Positions 1 through 9,308 are shown, counted from the stretch's first letter. The stretch: DNA of 59,091 nucleotides from Neorhizobium vignae (GCF_000732195.1 NZ_JNNU01000031.1:1-59091), one strand, 5' to 3'. Program-made: numbers and translations. Notes: generated by a model from the sequence alone, not told the origin.

Positions 1-1336
1 TTCAAATCCTGCCCCCGCAACCACTGAGACTTGTAACATCTTCCATTCCTGCTCACGCTCGGCCAGCAAGGCTTCGCAGCGGCGTAGAAATCTTGTCTTG
101 TCGGCAAGTGACTTGAACTCCCCAGCGGAACGTTTGCGGACAAACTCCGCCGATTGTTGATCCCGCAGCTCCCGCGAGACCTCGCGCCAGGCTTCTTGTG
201 CCGCCAGGATGGCGGCGAGGCGGCCGTGGATGGTCAGTTCCGCCGATTTGCCGTCGGCTGATGGTGCGATGACCACCTTTTGCAGGAGCTGGCGGGTGAT
301 TGATATCCAGCTCTCCTCGACACCAGTTTTTCGCGTTGACAGCATCGTCTTGACGGCTGTAATCGCGCTCTGGAGCATACCGGTGTTAAGGGGTGGTGTC
401 ACCACGGGTGCGGCTGTTGATGGCGTCGCGGGCCAACTGGCTAGCCAGTGTCAGGCGCTGATGTTCGAGTTCATCGAGCATATGATCAAGCGCGGGGATG
501 GCGGCGTGCCCTGCCATCAGTCGTTCGGCGATCTTCTCGCCGATTGCCTTTTGCTTCGTCACAATTGCGGTGATCTCGGTTCGTAGCCGTTCGGGTTCCA
601 CGACTGCCCGTTGCTGTCCTCGTGCAACAGCCGCCTTGATGTCGCGGTTGATGCGGTCGAGATTATCGGCACCGAGCAGATTGTCCGGCACCGCCGACAC
701 CACCCGTTCCTCGAGTTCGAAACGGTTGATCGTTTTGCTGTTCGTGCAGACAATTCCGCCGAGATGGTCGGTCGGCAGCTTCTTCTTCCGATTGGTGCAG
801 CCGTAACGATCCTTCGCCATAATGGCATATGGCCCGTAACAATGGGCGCATTCGAGAATGCCGCTCAGCAGATATTGTGGCCGGTGGGCCTTGTTCAGGC
901 GGTTTGTGGTCGTATGGGAGAAGCTCTGTTCGACTTCCAACTGCCGCTTCTTGACCGAAGTCCAGAGCGCGTCTGAGACGATCCGCAGATCGGACTGTTC
1001 CCTGACAACCCAATCATCGCGGTCATTCGGGCGCGCGACCCGCTTCTCTGTATCAGGGTTCTTGCGATACTCGCGCCGGTTCCACACGACGCGGCCGATA
1101 TAGAGTTCGTTGTTCAGGATGCCGGTGCCACGGCTGACATGTCCCCGAATGGCCGTGTCGCGCCACTTGGCTCCGCGAGGTCCAGGTACGGCGGGTATGC
1201 GACCGTTGAGTTCGACCGCAATGTCTTTCGGCGATCGCCCTTTGGCATATTCCTCGAAAATCCAGATGATGATCCGCGCTTCGGCTTCATGTCGCGGCGT
1301 CTGTTGAGCGCGCGGGTCGCTGCCTTCCTGGATTTT
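1..1336 (-). pseudogene. Large serine recombinase remnant, no catalytic domain, frameshifted
   Basis: Read on the minus strand, the stretch from 1336 down encodes the middle of a large serine recombinase: the Recombinase domain (motifs IFEEYAKGRSPKDIA, GILNNELYIGRVVWNRR), then the zinc-ribbon region with CAHC and the second cysteine cluster (GCTNRKK, CTNSKT), then a coiled-coil segment. A TAG at 1337-1339 closes the frame upstream, so the N-terminal resolvase domain with the catalytic serine is gone. Near 386-400 the frame stops after RGDTTP. The expected C-terminal part (VIAPSADGKSAELTIHGRLAAILAA) continues in a shifted frame to base 1, ending VVAGAGFE, a typical end for the family. The protein would therefore stop only a few residues outside the window. 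This is a decayed integrase of a lost mobile element, or less likely a sequencing-error frameshift on an already truncated gene. Confidence 0.8.
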
Positions 1337-1339
1337 CTA

Positions 1340-1646
1340 AAGAGGCTTTTCCCAACGGAACGCCCGATGAACTGGCGGCCTACATCGGCAGGTGAGGGAT
1401 GGCCTGTTCCAAATGCGCACGATCTTCTCGCCCAAGGTGACTGGCAGCGCGCTGAACTCACCGCAGTGTTAGAGCAGACTACCCCCCTTATGCCTCGGAG
1501 AGCTTCGAAATCACCGGCGTGCCGGTGTTCTTGCCGCAGGGGGTCTGCGTAATCGAAACGCATATCACTCGGCCAGTTTGATTGCGCTGCGAGGAACTAT
1601 TTTCCCCGCTGCGACTTTTGTTGCGGGACAACATCGCCGGAACCTT
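1340..1646. other. Non-coding stretch beside the recombinase remnant
   Basis: No convincing gene lies between the broken recombinase and the LOV kinase. Several frames are open for about 100-140 codons on both strands, but none has a good ribosome site or recognisable protein. A short plus-strand frame ending at the TGA near 1580 (reading EITGVPVFLPQGVCVIETH) looks protein-like and may be the tail of another lost gene. The stretch probably holds the breakpoint of the old mobile element and the promoter of the kinase gene. Confidence 0.4.
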
Positions 1647-2774
1647 ATGCAGAAAAAGGATCAGCACCGAACCGACGCCCGCGACGCGGGCAATCGTCTC
1701 GTCGCAGGGCATGCGAGCGAGGACCCATTCGCGGCTGCCTTTAAGGCGACCCGCATGCCGATGATCGTTACCGATCCTCATCAGGCCGATAATCCGATCA
1801 TCTTCTGCAACGAAGCTTTTCGAAAGCTGACCGGTTATAGCGATGATCAAATCATCGGCCGTAACTGCCGTTTTCTGCAGGGACCAGACACGGATCGGGA
1901 TACCGTCTCGAGGATCCGGGAGGCGATCGCTGCAGGTCGGGACATTGCTGTCGATATTCTCAACTATCGGAAAGACGGCAGCACATTCTGGAATGCGGTG
2001 TTCATAAGCCCCGTGCGGGATGAGGCGGGCTCAATCGTCTACTTCTTTGCCTCACAACTCGACTTCACCAATGTCAAAAGCCGCGAGGCCGATCTGGCCG
2101 CCGCGCGGCATGAGGCGGAAGCCGAGGTTGCCAAACATACCGCCAATCTCCGCTCAGCCCTGGAGGCCCGAACGTTGCTTGTTCACGAAGTCGACCACCG
2201 GGTGAAAAACAACCTGCTGACGATGGCCTCAATCGTGAAGAAGCACATGCGTGTGACGCGGGACGATGGCCGGAGGCAGACGCTACTGTCCGTCCTCAAT
2301 CGTATCGAGGCTCTCAGCACAGTCCAAAGAAAACTATTCACGCTCGACGACGTCTCGAAGTTCGACATGTCCGAATTTACGCGCGAGCTGGTGACGGACC
2401 TCGTCGATGCGACCGGTCGGAAAGATATACGGCTGTCGCTCGATCTTACGCCCCTGCTGGTGCCGGCGGTCAAGGCGACGCCGCTTTCACTGATCGTGAA
2501 CGAGCTCGTGGGCGACGCGGTTCGCCGAGGCCTGAGTGATGGGGGAGGCGACATCCACGTCGTCGTCCGGCGTCTGAACGGGCATTTCCTGATCAGGATC
2601 GAGGACACGTCCGAGCCGGTAGAGCCCGATGTTGAGAATGCCGAGCTCGGCCGGATGCTGCTGGAAGCGTCGGCCCACCAGCTCGGAGCCGAGATCGAGC
2701 GGAAACAGGAAGGGCGAAAAACGATCGTCGACGTGGTTTTGCTCGTTGGCGATCATGAGGAGGATCCCCATTGA
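1647..2774 (+). CDS. LOV-domain (blue-light) histidine kinase, HWE/HisKA_2 type
   Basis: The N-terminal PAS domain carries the full LOV signature GRNCRFLQG, with the photo-adduct cysteine at about residue 74, followed by NYRKDGSTFWN and FFASQLDFT, whose Gln is the usual flavin-flipping residue. It should bind FMN and sense blue light. A coiled coil leads to the phosphoacceptor box HEVDHRVKNNLL (His about 184), typical of HWE/HisKA_2 kinases. The C-terminal ATPase domain is poor: the N box reads NELVGDAVRRG, where NALKH-like residues are expected, and no DxGxG or GLGL motif is visible. The protein has no membrane segment. I chose ATG 1647; an in-frame TTG lies at 1578. The stop overlaps the next gene, a receiver protein that is the likely phosphorylation partner. 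Confidence 0.85.
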   Translation: MQKKDQHRTDARDAGNRLVAGHASEDPFAAAFKATRMPMIVTDPHQADNPIIFCNEAFRKLTGYSDDQIIGRNCRFLQGPDTDRDTVSRIREAIAAGRDIAVDILNYRKDGSTFWNAVFISPVRDEAGSIVYFFASQLDFTNVKSREADLAAARHEAEAEVAKHTANLRSALEARTLLVHEVDHRVKNNLLTMASIVKKHMRVTRDDGRRQTLLSVLNRIEALSTVQRKLFTLDDVSKFDMSEFTRELVTDLVDATGRKDIRLSLDLTPLLVPAVKATPLSLIVNELVGDAVRRGLSDGGGDIHVVVRRLNGHFLIRIEDTSEPVEPDVENAELGRMLLEASAHQLGAEIERKQEGRKTIVDVVLLVGDHEEDPH

Positions 2775-3217
2775 AAGTTATGATCGTTGAAGATGAAATG
2801 CTGCTCGCCCTGGAGCTGGAGAGCGAAGTCGAGATGGCGGGGCACCAGGTGACAGGGGTTGCCATGAGCAGCAGTCAGGCCCGTGAGCAGATGAGCACGT
2901 CGAAACCGGACTTTGCATTTGTTGACATCCATCTCATGGACGGGCCGACCGGGATAGAGGTTGGCCGTGAACTGGCGGCTGCCGGCATCCCCTATATTTT
3001 CGTCAGTGGAAACATCAAGAAGATTCCGAAGGATTTTGCCGGCGCGCTCGGCGCAATCGAAAAGCCGTACACAATGAACGGGATGAAGAACGCTCTCGCC
3101 TATGTGTCCGCAATCGTCGAAGGCGATGACAGCAACTCCCCGCCAGCTAGCTTGGTATTGGCGGAAGATGCGAATGCTGGAGCCGCGCCGGGTTTTCAGG
3201 CCCGGCATAGTCTCTGA
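2771..3217 (+). CDS. Single-domain response regulator
   Basis: A receiver domain fills most of the 148 residues: acidic pair in IVEDE near residue 7, phospho-acceptor Asp52 in FVDIHL, conserved Ser79 (IFVSGN) and Lys98 (IEKPY). There is no DNA-binding or enzymatic output domain; the last 35 residues are low-complexity. The gene starts at TTG 2771, overlapping the TGA of the LOV kinase by four bases. A strong GAGGAG ribosome site sits inside the kinase end at about 2758-2763, so the two are translationally coupled. Receivers of this type next to HWE kinases often relay phosphate in general-stress or light pathways. Its downstream target cannot be read from the window. Confidence 0.85.
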   Translation: MKVMIVEDEMLLALELESEVEMAGHQVTGVAMSSSQAREQMSTSKPDFAFVDIHLMDGPTGIEVGRELAAAGIPYIFVSGNIKKIPKDFAGALGAIEKPYTMNGMKNALAYVSAIVEGDDSNSPPASLVLAEDANAGAAPGFQARHSL

Positions 3218-3288
3218 TCGTCGGATGAAGGCCTGCCGGAAAGCCAAGCCGTAATGACCTGATGGCGTCCTACAGATGAACAGATTTC

Positions 3289-3840
3289 CTACAGGCGATC
3301 TCGAGCACCGGCTTCGGTGATGTGCAGGATTCCGGAATAGCGAATTGCGATGAAGGCCATGAGGCTGGCGACCGCGAACGCGTTAAGGTTCAGCAGGGTC
3401 GAAAGGTCGACATCTTTCCATACATGCAGGCTTGGGCCGATGGCGTATCGTGAGAAAACGAAGGCCAGGAACACGAATGCCGCCAATCCGCGTTGCCACC
3501 ATGCCTCCTCGGCGCGGAAGGAGAGGGCGACCAGCATGATGCAAGGCGCCAGGAAAAGTTCCGTGCCGGAACCGGAGCCGAACAGCTTGGTCGCGAACAG
3601 CGTGTCGAGCGTTCCGACCAGCGGCAGGGCGATGCGGGCGGTCGTCGGGGCGCGGCGGGCAATCAGGGGGATGGCGAGGAAAAGTGGCGCGGCAAGCAGG
3701 GTGCCGAGCGACGCCGTGACGCCGTCGCCAACCAGATACCAGACATAGAGCGGATAGAAGGGTTTGTTGCCGCAGATCACCCAGGCGATCGTAACGCTCG
3801 CCTGAGTCAGCGGGTCGAGCGGGGGGCGTGTGCGGGTCAT
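3289..3840 (-). CDS. Integral membrane protein of the lipid locus
   Basis: A 183-residue hydrophobic protein with about five membrane segments (for example WVICGNKPFYPLYVWYLVG, LAAPLFLAIPLIA, LAPCIMLVALSF, GLAAFVFLAFVFSRY, LLNLNAFAVASLMAFIAI). I do not recognise a named family. Its ATG at 3840 overlaps the stop of the methyltransferase gene (TGATG arrangement), so it is the last gene of a three-gene operon with DUF1295 and a cyclopropane-synthase-like enzyme. That context suggests a role in membrane-lipid modification, as a structural partner or transporter. A GTG at 3843 is an alternative start. Confidence 0.75.
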   Translation of the reverse strand: MTRTRPPLDPLTQASVTIAWVICGNKPFYPLYVWYLVGDGVTASLGTLLAAPLFLAIPLIARRAPTTARIALPLVGTLDTLFATKLFGSGSGTELFLAPCIMLVALSFRAEEAWWQRGLAAFVFLAFVFSRYAIGPSLHVWKDVDLSTLLNLNAFAVASLMAFIAIRYSGILHITEAGARDRL

Positions 3841-4883
3841 CACGTGCGCTGTCGAGTCGGAGTTGGGCTGAGGAGATAGTGGCCGACGCCCCAGACATTT
3901 CCGTTGTCATGACCGAACAGGCCTGCGGTTGCCAGGAAGAACAGCCGCCACCGGCGCTGCCAAAGTGAGGCATCCCCGCCATAGACCTCTCGGAAGATGG
4001 GCTGGATGCGCTCGATCCCGCGATCGAAGGCATTGAGCCAGTCGAGCGCAGTGCGGCGATAATGCGTGCCCGACCAACGCCACTCCTGCTCGACCTTGAA
4101 AAGGTCGCCGAACCGGTGCGGCAGATCATGGGCCGGCATGATGCCGCCGGTGAAGAAGTGGTGGGCGATCCAGTCTGCGGGATCGTCGTGGTCGAAGCGG
4201 TAGGAGCGGTCCTTGTGGGTAAAGACGTGCAGGAAAAGCTTGCCGTCCGGTTTTACCCAGCCGCGCACGCGTTCCAGCAGCGCGCGCCAGTTCGACATAT
4301 GCTCGAACATCTCCACTGAGACGACGCGGTCGAAACGTTCATCCGTGGCGAAATCGTTCATGTCCGCAGTGACGACGGTGAGGTTCGTCAATCCGCGTTT
4401 CGCTGCGAGATCGAGGATATAGGCGCGTTGCGAAGCGGAGTTCGACACCGATGTGATGCGGGAACCTGGAAACTGCTGGGCGAGATAAAGGGAAAGTGAA
4501 CCCCATCCGCAGCCGAGTTCGAGGATCCTCATGCCGTCCTGGAACGCTGCGTGCGTCACCGTTTCTTTCAGCGCATAGGTTTCCGCTTCCTCAAGCGTGG
4601 TTGCCGGCGTCGGATAAAGACAGCAGGAATATTTCCGCTGGGGGCCGAGCGCGAGGGCGAAGAATTCTGCCGGTACTTCATAATGCTGGCGATTGGCTTC
4701 GTCGGTATGGGTGGCGACGGGGAAACGTGCCATCGCTTCCGCGAAAGTCTGTTCTTCCGCAGCCGGCGTCGCGGCCAGCTTTCGCTTGGTACGGCTGCAG
4801 AGGAAATCGATACCCGCAAGAGTCATGCTGTCGGTCAAAGGCGCGCGCTCGGCGGTGTTGATGACGAAAGCCAGCATGCTCAT
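3840..4883 (-). CDS. Cyclopropane-fatty-acid-synthase-like SAM methyltransferase
   Basis: The 347-residue enzyme has the SAM-binding motif LELGCGWGSLSLYLA at about residue 120, followed by the acidic second motif region (VVTADMNDF) and FDRVVSVEMFEHMSNW, the hallmark block of the CFA synthase/mycolic acid methyltransferase family. It should transfer a methyl group from S-adenosylmethionine to an unsaturated acyl chain of a membrane phospholipid, making a methyl-branched or cyclopropane product. It differs clearly from the second CFA-type enzyme at 8052, so the locus holds two non-redundant copies. It starts with a good site (AAGGAGACC before ATG 4883), overlaps the upstream DUF1295 stop, and overlaps the next membrane gene. 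Confidence 0.85.
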   Translation of the reverse strand: MSMLAFVINTAERAPLTDSMTLAGIDFLCSRTKRKLAATPAAEEQTFAEAMARFPVATHTDEANRQHYEVPAEFFALALGPQRKYSCCLYPTPATTLEEAETYALKETVTHAAFQDGMRILELGCGWGSLSLYLAQQFPGSRITSVSNSASQRAYILDLAAKRGLTNLTVVTADMNDFATDERFDRVVSVEMFEHMSNWRALLERVRGWVKPDGKLFLHVFTHKDRSYRFDHDDPADWIAHHFFTGGIMPAHDLPHRFGDLFKVEQEWRWSGTHYRRTALDWLNAFDRGIERIQPIFREVYGGDASLWQRRWRLFFLATAGLFGHDNGNVWGVGHYLLSPTPTRQRT

Positions 4884-5665
4884 GGCAGGTCTCCTTTTCT
4901 AAAGGGTCCGGGAAAGAAGGCGTTGACGCGGTTCTGATGGGCGCGGAACTTGTCGCCGCGCGAGCGCAGCATGTGTTCTTCGAGCGGGGGGATGCCGGAG
5001 ACATGCACCAGCAACCAGTACATCAGCGCCGGCGCGAGCAGCGATATCCATGTCCACGCCGGTGGGGTCAGCGCGAAGATCGGCCAAGCGCACCAGAATA
5101 GCCATTCGAAGAAATAGTTGGGGTGGCGGGAGTATCGCCACAGGCCGATCTCGCAAACCTCGGTCTTGGCGGCGGGCGTGCTGCGGAAGCGGGCAAGCTG
5201 CCGGTCGGCGCTCGCCTCTCCAGCCAGCGCGACGATGGCGACGAGGATGGCCAGCCCATCCAGCAGGCGTGGGAAGGGTGTGTCATTCGCGGCGGCCAGA
5301 TAGATGGCCAGCACGAGGACGAAGGCGGCCAGCGCCTGGATCTGCAGAAACAGGAAAAGCCGCGACGGGACGCGATCGCCCCATTCCTCGATCAACTTGA
5401 GATAACGCGGATCTTCACCGCCGCCATGGGTGCGGAAGCCGATATGGCTGGCGAGCCTTGCCGCCCAGATGGCGATCAGGATCAGGACCGTCATCCGCCT
5501 CCCGAACTCGCCATCGGCGAAGAGCGCCGCCACGATGCCACCAAATCCGACAGCGAGCGACCAGATCGTGTCGATCCAGCCGCTCAGGCCGGTGACGCGC
5601 TGCACGCCCCAGGCGCCAGCCATCGCCAGCGACAGCCAGATTGCGATGAAGATCAAAACCTCCAT
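4880..5665 (-). CDS. DUF1295 family membrane protein (steroid 5-alpha-reductase-like)
   Basis: About 261 residues with six or seven membrane segments and the family signature LWRYSRHPNYFFEWLFW near residue 185, shared with steroid 5-alpha-reductases and isoprenylcysteine methyltransferases. The family is expected to reduce or otherwise modify lipid substrates in the membrane, but no reaction is proven for this branch. I preferred ATG 5665 (MEVLIF), because the GGAAGG ribosome site lies six bases before it; ATG 5671 would lie almost on top of that site. It is the first gene of the minus-strand lipid operon, divergent from the FAD oxidoreductase gene, with a 193-base shared promoter region. Confidence 0.85.
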   Translation of the reverse strand: MEVLIFIAIWLSLAMAGAWGVQRVTGLSGWIDTIWSLAVGFGGIVAALFADGEFGRRMTVLILIAIWAARLASHIGFRTHGGGEDPRYLKLIEEWGDRVPSRLFLFLQIQALAAFVLVLAIYLAAANDTPFPRLLDGLAILVAIVALAGEASADRQLARFRSTPAAKTEVCEIGLWRYSRHPNYFFEWLFWCAWPIFALTPPAWTWISLLAPALMYWLLVHVSGIPPLEEHMLRSRGDKFRAHQNRVNAFFPGPFRKGDLP

Positions 5666-5858
5666 GTCCATCCTTCCACGATCAGTACAAAGGCAACCTC
5701 CTCATCAACTACGGGGCCGGCGCCCGATCAGTTTCGCCAGAACGTCAAAAAATCCGAAAAATTTCTGTCGCTCGCGAAACTAAGCGGAACGACGTCTCGT
5801 AGGTGCCGGGTGGAGCGAAACAAGACGACAGCGAACACGGCGTGAACGAGAGGAATTG

Positions 5859-7232
5859 ATGACATTCAATCAGAGGGTTTCGGGCGAAAAGCGCCTGAAT
5901 GTTGCAGTCGTGGGCAGCGGAATTTCAGGGTTGTCTGCTGCCTGGCTGTTATCGCAGCGCCACGCCGTCACGGTATTCGAGGCGGCTGATCGGATCGGCG
6001 GTCATAGCAACACGGTGGAATTCGAAAGTGCGGCCGGCCCGGTCGCGGTCGATACCGGTTTCATCGTCTACAACGAGGCGACCTATCCCAACCTAACGGC
6101 GCTGTTCAAGGCGCTGGAGGTCCCGACAGCCGCTTCCAACATGTCGTTTGCAGTCTCGATGAATGACGGTGCCTTCGAGTATTCCGGGGGAACGGGGCTC
6201 GGCCTTCTGGCGCAACCGACCAATGCGTTCAGCCCGCGCTTCTGGTCGATGATACGCGATCTGCTACGATTCTATCGCAATGCGCCGCGCGATCTGGCGA
6301 TGATGGGCGGCATTTCGCTCGATGACTACCTGACGCGCAACGGCTATGGCCGCGCCTTCCGCCACGATCACCTCTATCCGATGGCGGCGGCAATCTGGTC
6401 GACTCCAACCATGGAAGTTGGCGCCTATCCGGCCGCCAATTTCGTGAAATTCTGCTGCAATCATGGACTCCTTGAACTTTGGGATCGGCCGATCTGGCGC
6501 ACGGTCAAGGGCGGTAGCCGCGAATATGTGGCGCGGCTGACCCGCCGATTTTCTGACAGGATCAGGCTGTCGACGCCGATTGCGGCGATCCGCCGTGACG
6601 ACGGGCAGGTGGACATCCGCGATGCGCACGGCAACAGCCATGTCTTCGACGAGGTGGTGATCGCTACCCATGCGGATCAGGCGCTGCGCATGCTGTCGGA
6701 TGCCAGCGAGGATGAACGGCGCATTCTCGGCGCCTTTCGGTATTCCCGCAACGAGGCGGTACTGCATAGCGACGCGAGCCTGATGCCGAAACGGCGGGCC
6801 GCGTGGTCGAGCTGGAATTATGTCGCCGATACCAGAGACGGACCGACGCAACCGTCGATCACCTACTGGATGAACCGGTTGCAGCCGCTCGGTCCTGCGC
6901 CGCCGACATTCGTCACGCTCAACCCCCGTCGCGAACCGCGCGAGGAGACGGTCATCCGCCGGGAGGTCTGCGAACATCCCGTGTTCGATCTCGGGACCGA
7001 TCGGGCGCAGCATGAGGTCTGGTCGCTGCAGGGCGTGCGCAACACCTGGTTTTGCGGCGCGCATTTCGGCTCCGGCTTCCATGAGGACGGTATCCAGGCC
7101 GGGCTTGCGGTGGCCGAAGATTTGGGCGGCGTTCAGCGCCCCTGGCAGGTGGCGCAGGAAAGTGGGCGCATCGTTCGCAAGCCTCTGATCCGGCCGATTG
7201 ATCTGCCGATAGACCTGGAGGCGCTGACATGA
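5859..7232 (+). CDS. FAD-dependent oxidoreductase (amine-oxidase/desaturase fold) of the lipid locus
   Basis: The N-terminus holds a dinucleotide-binding fold with VVGSGISGLSAAWLLSQ, then the acidic ribose-binding end FEAADRIGGHSNT, the GG motif of the amine oxidase/phytoene desaturase superfamily. The C-terminus ends with the second FAD-contact region WFCGAHFGSGFHEDGIQAG. Length is about 457 residues with no membrane anchor. In alphaproteobacteria this protein travels with DUF1365 and CFA synthase genes, as here. By analogy with the Rhodobacter furan fatty acid pathway, it may desaturate a methylated acyl chain, which is inference. The stop overlaps the DUF1365 start (ATGA). An in-frame TTG at 5856 precedes ATG 5859; the AGAGGA ribosome site suits the ATG. 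Confidence 0.85.
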   Translation: MTFNQRVSGEKRLNVAVVGSGISGLSAAWLLSQRHAVTVFEAADRIGGHSNTVEFESAAGPVAVDTGFIVYNEATYPNLTALFKALEVPTAASNMSFAVSMNDGAFEYSGGTGLGLLAQPTNAFSPRFWSMIRDLLRFYRNAPRDLAMMGGISLDDYLTRNGYGRAFRHDHLYPMAAAIWSTPTMEVGAYPAANFVKFCCNHGLLELWDRPIWRTVKGGSREYVARLTRRFSDRIRLSTPIAAIRRDDGQVDIRDAHGNSHVFDEVVIATHADQALRMLSDASEDERRILGAFRYSRNEAVLHSDASLMPKRRAAWSSWNYVADTRDGPTQPSITYWMNRLQPLGPAPPTFVTLNPRREPREETVIRREVCEHPVFDLGTDRAQHEVWSLQGVRNTWFCGAHFGSGFHEDGIQAGLAVAEDLGGVQRPWQVAQESGRIVRKPLIRPIDLPIDLEALT

Positions 7233-8065
7233 CTCTATCGCTCCAGTCGGCCCTGTTTCCCGGACATGTGACACATGTGCGGCTGAAGCCGAAGGAACAC
7301 CGGCTGTCCTACAGGATCTATTCGCTGCTGCTCGATCTCGACGAGCTGGATGCGCTCGACAAACGGTTGCGGCTGTTTTCGGTGGATGGTTTCAACCTGT
7401 TTTCGTTTCGCCGAAAGGATCGCGGCGATCGTTCGGGCTCTGACCTGAAGGACCAGGTAGAGCGTTCGATGCGATCGGCCGGCATCGAACCGGATGGCGG
7501 GCCGATCCGGCTGCTGACAATGCCGAGGGTGCTTGGCTGGGCCTTCAATCCGCTGAGCGTGTTCTTCTGCCACGGTCGCGACGGCGCGTTGCGGGCAATC
7601 CTCTGGGAAGTGGACAACACCTTTGGCGAGCGCCACGGCTATATGATCCCGGTCGTTGGCCAGGGCGACGGCGGGGAGATCTTCCAGTGCTGCGACAAGG
7701 CGTTTTACGTCTCTCCTTTCATGGAGATGGATCTCCGCTATAAATTTCGGGTCGCGGCGCCGGGCAAACACCTTTCCATCCGCATCGACACCTTTGACGC
7801 CGACGGGCTGGTGCTGACGGCCCGGCATCTGGCAAAGCGCCGCGAACTGACGGATATGGCCCTGCTCAAGGCATTCCTCGCTATTCCGCTCCTGACGCTA
7901 AGGGTGGTCGGTGGCATTCATTGGGAGGCGTTGAAGATCTGGACGAAGGGCGTGCGCCTGCGGGCGCGCCCGCACCTGCCCGAAGAAGCGGTTTCCTTCA
8001 TTCGCCCGCCTGTAGGCGAAAGCGTGCATTCCGTCCGGAGGATTGAGACCAATGAGCCAGTTTGA
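7229..8065 (+). CDS. DUF1365 family protein
   Basis: The 278-residue protein matches the DUF1365 pattern: an N-terminal SALFPGHVTHVR-like start, HRLSYRIYSLLLDLDEL, RLLTMPRVLGWAFNPLSVFFCH, and KAFYVSPFMEMDLRY further on. Its biochemical role is unknown, but it occurs almost always between a FAD oxidoreductase and a CFA synthase gene, exactly its position here. It has been suspected to bind or present lipid substrates. It overlaps the gene before by four bases and the gene after by fourteen, so all three are probably translated together. No signal peptide is seen. Confidence 0.88.
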   Translation: MTLSLQSALFPGHVTHVRLKPKEHRLSYRIYSLLLDLDELDALDKRLRLFSVDGFNLFSFRRKDRGDRSGSDLKDQVERSMRSAGIEPDGGPIRLLTMPRVLGWAFNPLSVFFCHGRDGALRAILWEVDNTFGERHGYMIPVVGQGDGGEIFQCCDKAFYVSPFMEMDLRYKFRVAAPGKHLSIRIDTFDADGLVLTARHLAKRRELTDMALLKAFLAIPLLTLRVVGGIHWEALKIWTKGVRLRARPHLPEEAVSFIRPPVGESVHSVRRIETNEPV

Positions 8066-9284
8066 CGATTCCTCGCGCTTCCCCTTTTGCATGGATATCG
8101 AGGAGGGCAAGCCAGGCTTTGGCGGCCGACTGATGAAGCGCCTTATAGCCGGTCTCCGCCATGGCCGCCTGCGGGTCGTATTGCCGTCCGGCGCAGCGGT
8201 GGAAGCGGTCGGCTCGGAGCCAGGCATGGATGCGACTATCGTGATGCGCCGCTGGCGCATGCTGCGTCGCCTCCTCACCGCCGGCGATATCGGTTTTGCT
8301 CAGGGCTTTTTGGAGGAAGACTGGACAACGCCGGATTTGACCGCAGTTATCCGGCTGGCCGCCCAAAATGCCGATGTGCTGGCGCCGGCAATCGATGGCA
8401 ACGTCCTCATGCGTTCGATGAACCGGGTAGGCCATCTGCTGAACGCAAATTCAAAACGCGGTAGCCGCCGCAACATCGAAGCGCATTACGATCTCGGTAA
8501 CGACTTCTACAAGGAATGGCTTGATCCATCGATGCTCTATTCCTCGGCGATTTTCGATGAGACGACGCCGAGCCTCGAAGCCGCTCAACAGAAGCGGCTC
8601 CGCCTTATTCGCGAGAAACTGATGCTTAAAGGCGGCGAAAGGATTCTGGAAATCGGTTGCGGCTGGGGTGCGTTGGCGATCGATCTCGCGACAAAGGCCG
8701 ATGTTCAGGTGACCGGCATTACGCTGTCACCTGCACAACTGGTCTGGGCGCGCAATACGACGGCAGAGGCAGGCAAGGCGAGTAAAGTCAATCTGCATCT
8801 CCAGGACTATCGCAATGTCACCGGTCGCTTCGATCGCATCGTGTCGATCGAGATGTTCGAGGCTGTAGGCGAGGCATACTGGCCAACCTACTTCGATACG
8901 CTGAAGCGCTGCCTGAAACCCGACGGCCGTGCGGTCCTGCAGATCATTTCGATCGAGGAAAAGCGCTATGAAGCGTATCGCGGCAGCATCGACTTCATTC
9001 AGAAGTATGTTTTTCCCGGCGGCTTCCTCCCATCTGACCGCGCGCTTGAGACCGCGGTTGCCACCGCCGGTTTGAAGCTGGTGGAAGTCGAGCATTTCGG
9101 AAAGTCCTACGCCAGAACGCTGCGGGAGTGGCGGACGCGGTTTCATGCGCATTGGCCGTCGATTGCCGCGCTTGGCTTCGACGAGCGCTTCAAACGCCTC
9201 TGGCACTACTACCTCTGCTACTGCGAGGCCGGCTTCGAAGAAGGAAGCATCGATGTCGGCCTCTACACGATCGAACATGCGTAA
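8052..9284 (+). CDS. Cyclopropane-fatty-acyl-phospholipid synthase family methyltransferase
   Basis: About 410 residues in canonical CFA synthase order: an N-terminal lipid-binding region, then HYDLGNDFYKEWLDPSMLYS near residue 150, SAM motif ILEIGCGWGALAIDLA near 203, FDRIVSIEMFEAVGEAYW, and the C-terminal block HYYLCYCEAGFEEGSIDVG. It should methylate the double bond of phospholipid acyl chains with SAM as donor. ATG 8052 is preferred over TTG 8043 because CGGAGG lies at the correct distance. The gene overlaps the end of DUF1365. This enzyme, the FAD oxidoreductase and the second methyltransferase at 3840 could form a multi-step pathway such as furan fatty acid synthesis, which also uses CFA-like proteins; the product is not established. 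Confidence 0.9.
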   Translation: MSQFDDSSRFPFCMDIEEGKPGFGGRLMKRLIAGLRHGRLRVVLPSGAAVEAVGSEPGMDATIVMRRWRMLRRLLTAGDIGFAQGFLEEDWTTPDLTAVIRLAAQNADVLAPAIDGNVLMRSMNRVGHLLNANSKRGSRRNIEAHYDLGNDFYKEWLDPSMLYSSAIFDETTPSLEAAQQKRLRLIREKLMLKGGERILEIGCGWGALAIDLATKADVQVTGITLSPAQLVWARNTTAEAGKASKVNLHLQDYRNVTGRFDRIVSIEMFEAVGEAYWPTYFDTLKRCLKPDGRAVLQIISIEEKRYEAYRGSIDFIQKYVFPGGFLPSDRALETAVATAGLKLVEVEHFGKSYARTLREWRTRFHAHWPSIAALGFDERFKRLWHYYLCYCEAGFEEGSIDVGLYTIEHA

Positions 9285-9308
9285 CAACGTGCGAACGGGA
9301 ATCCGAGC

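Noticed and set aside
5672..5858. Possible ECF promoter (GGAAC at 5791 or TGATC motifs) in the lipid divergent region
   Set aside because: The expected -10 element was not found at the correct spacing on either strand, so I could not support a site.
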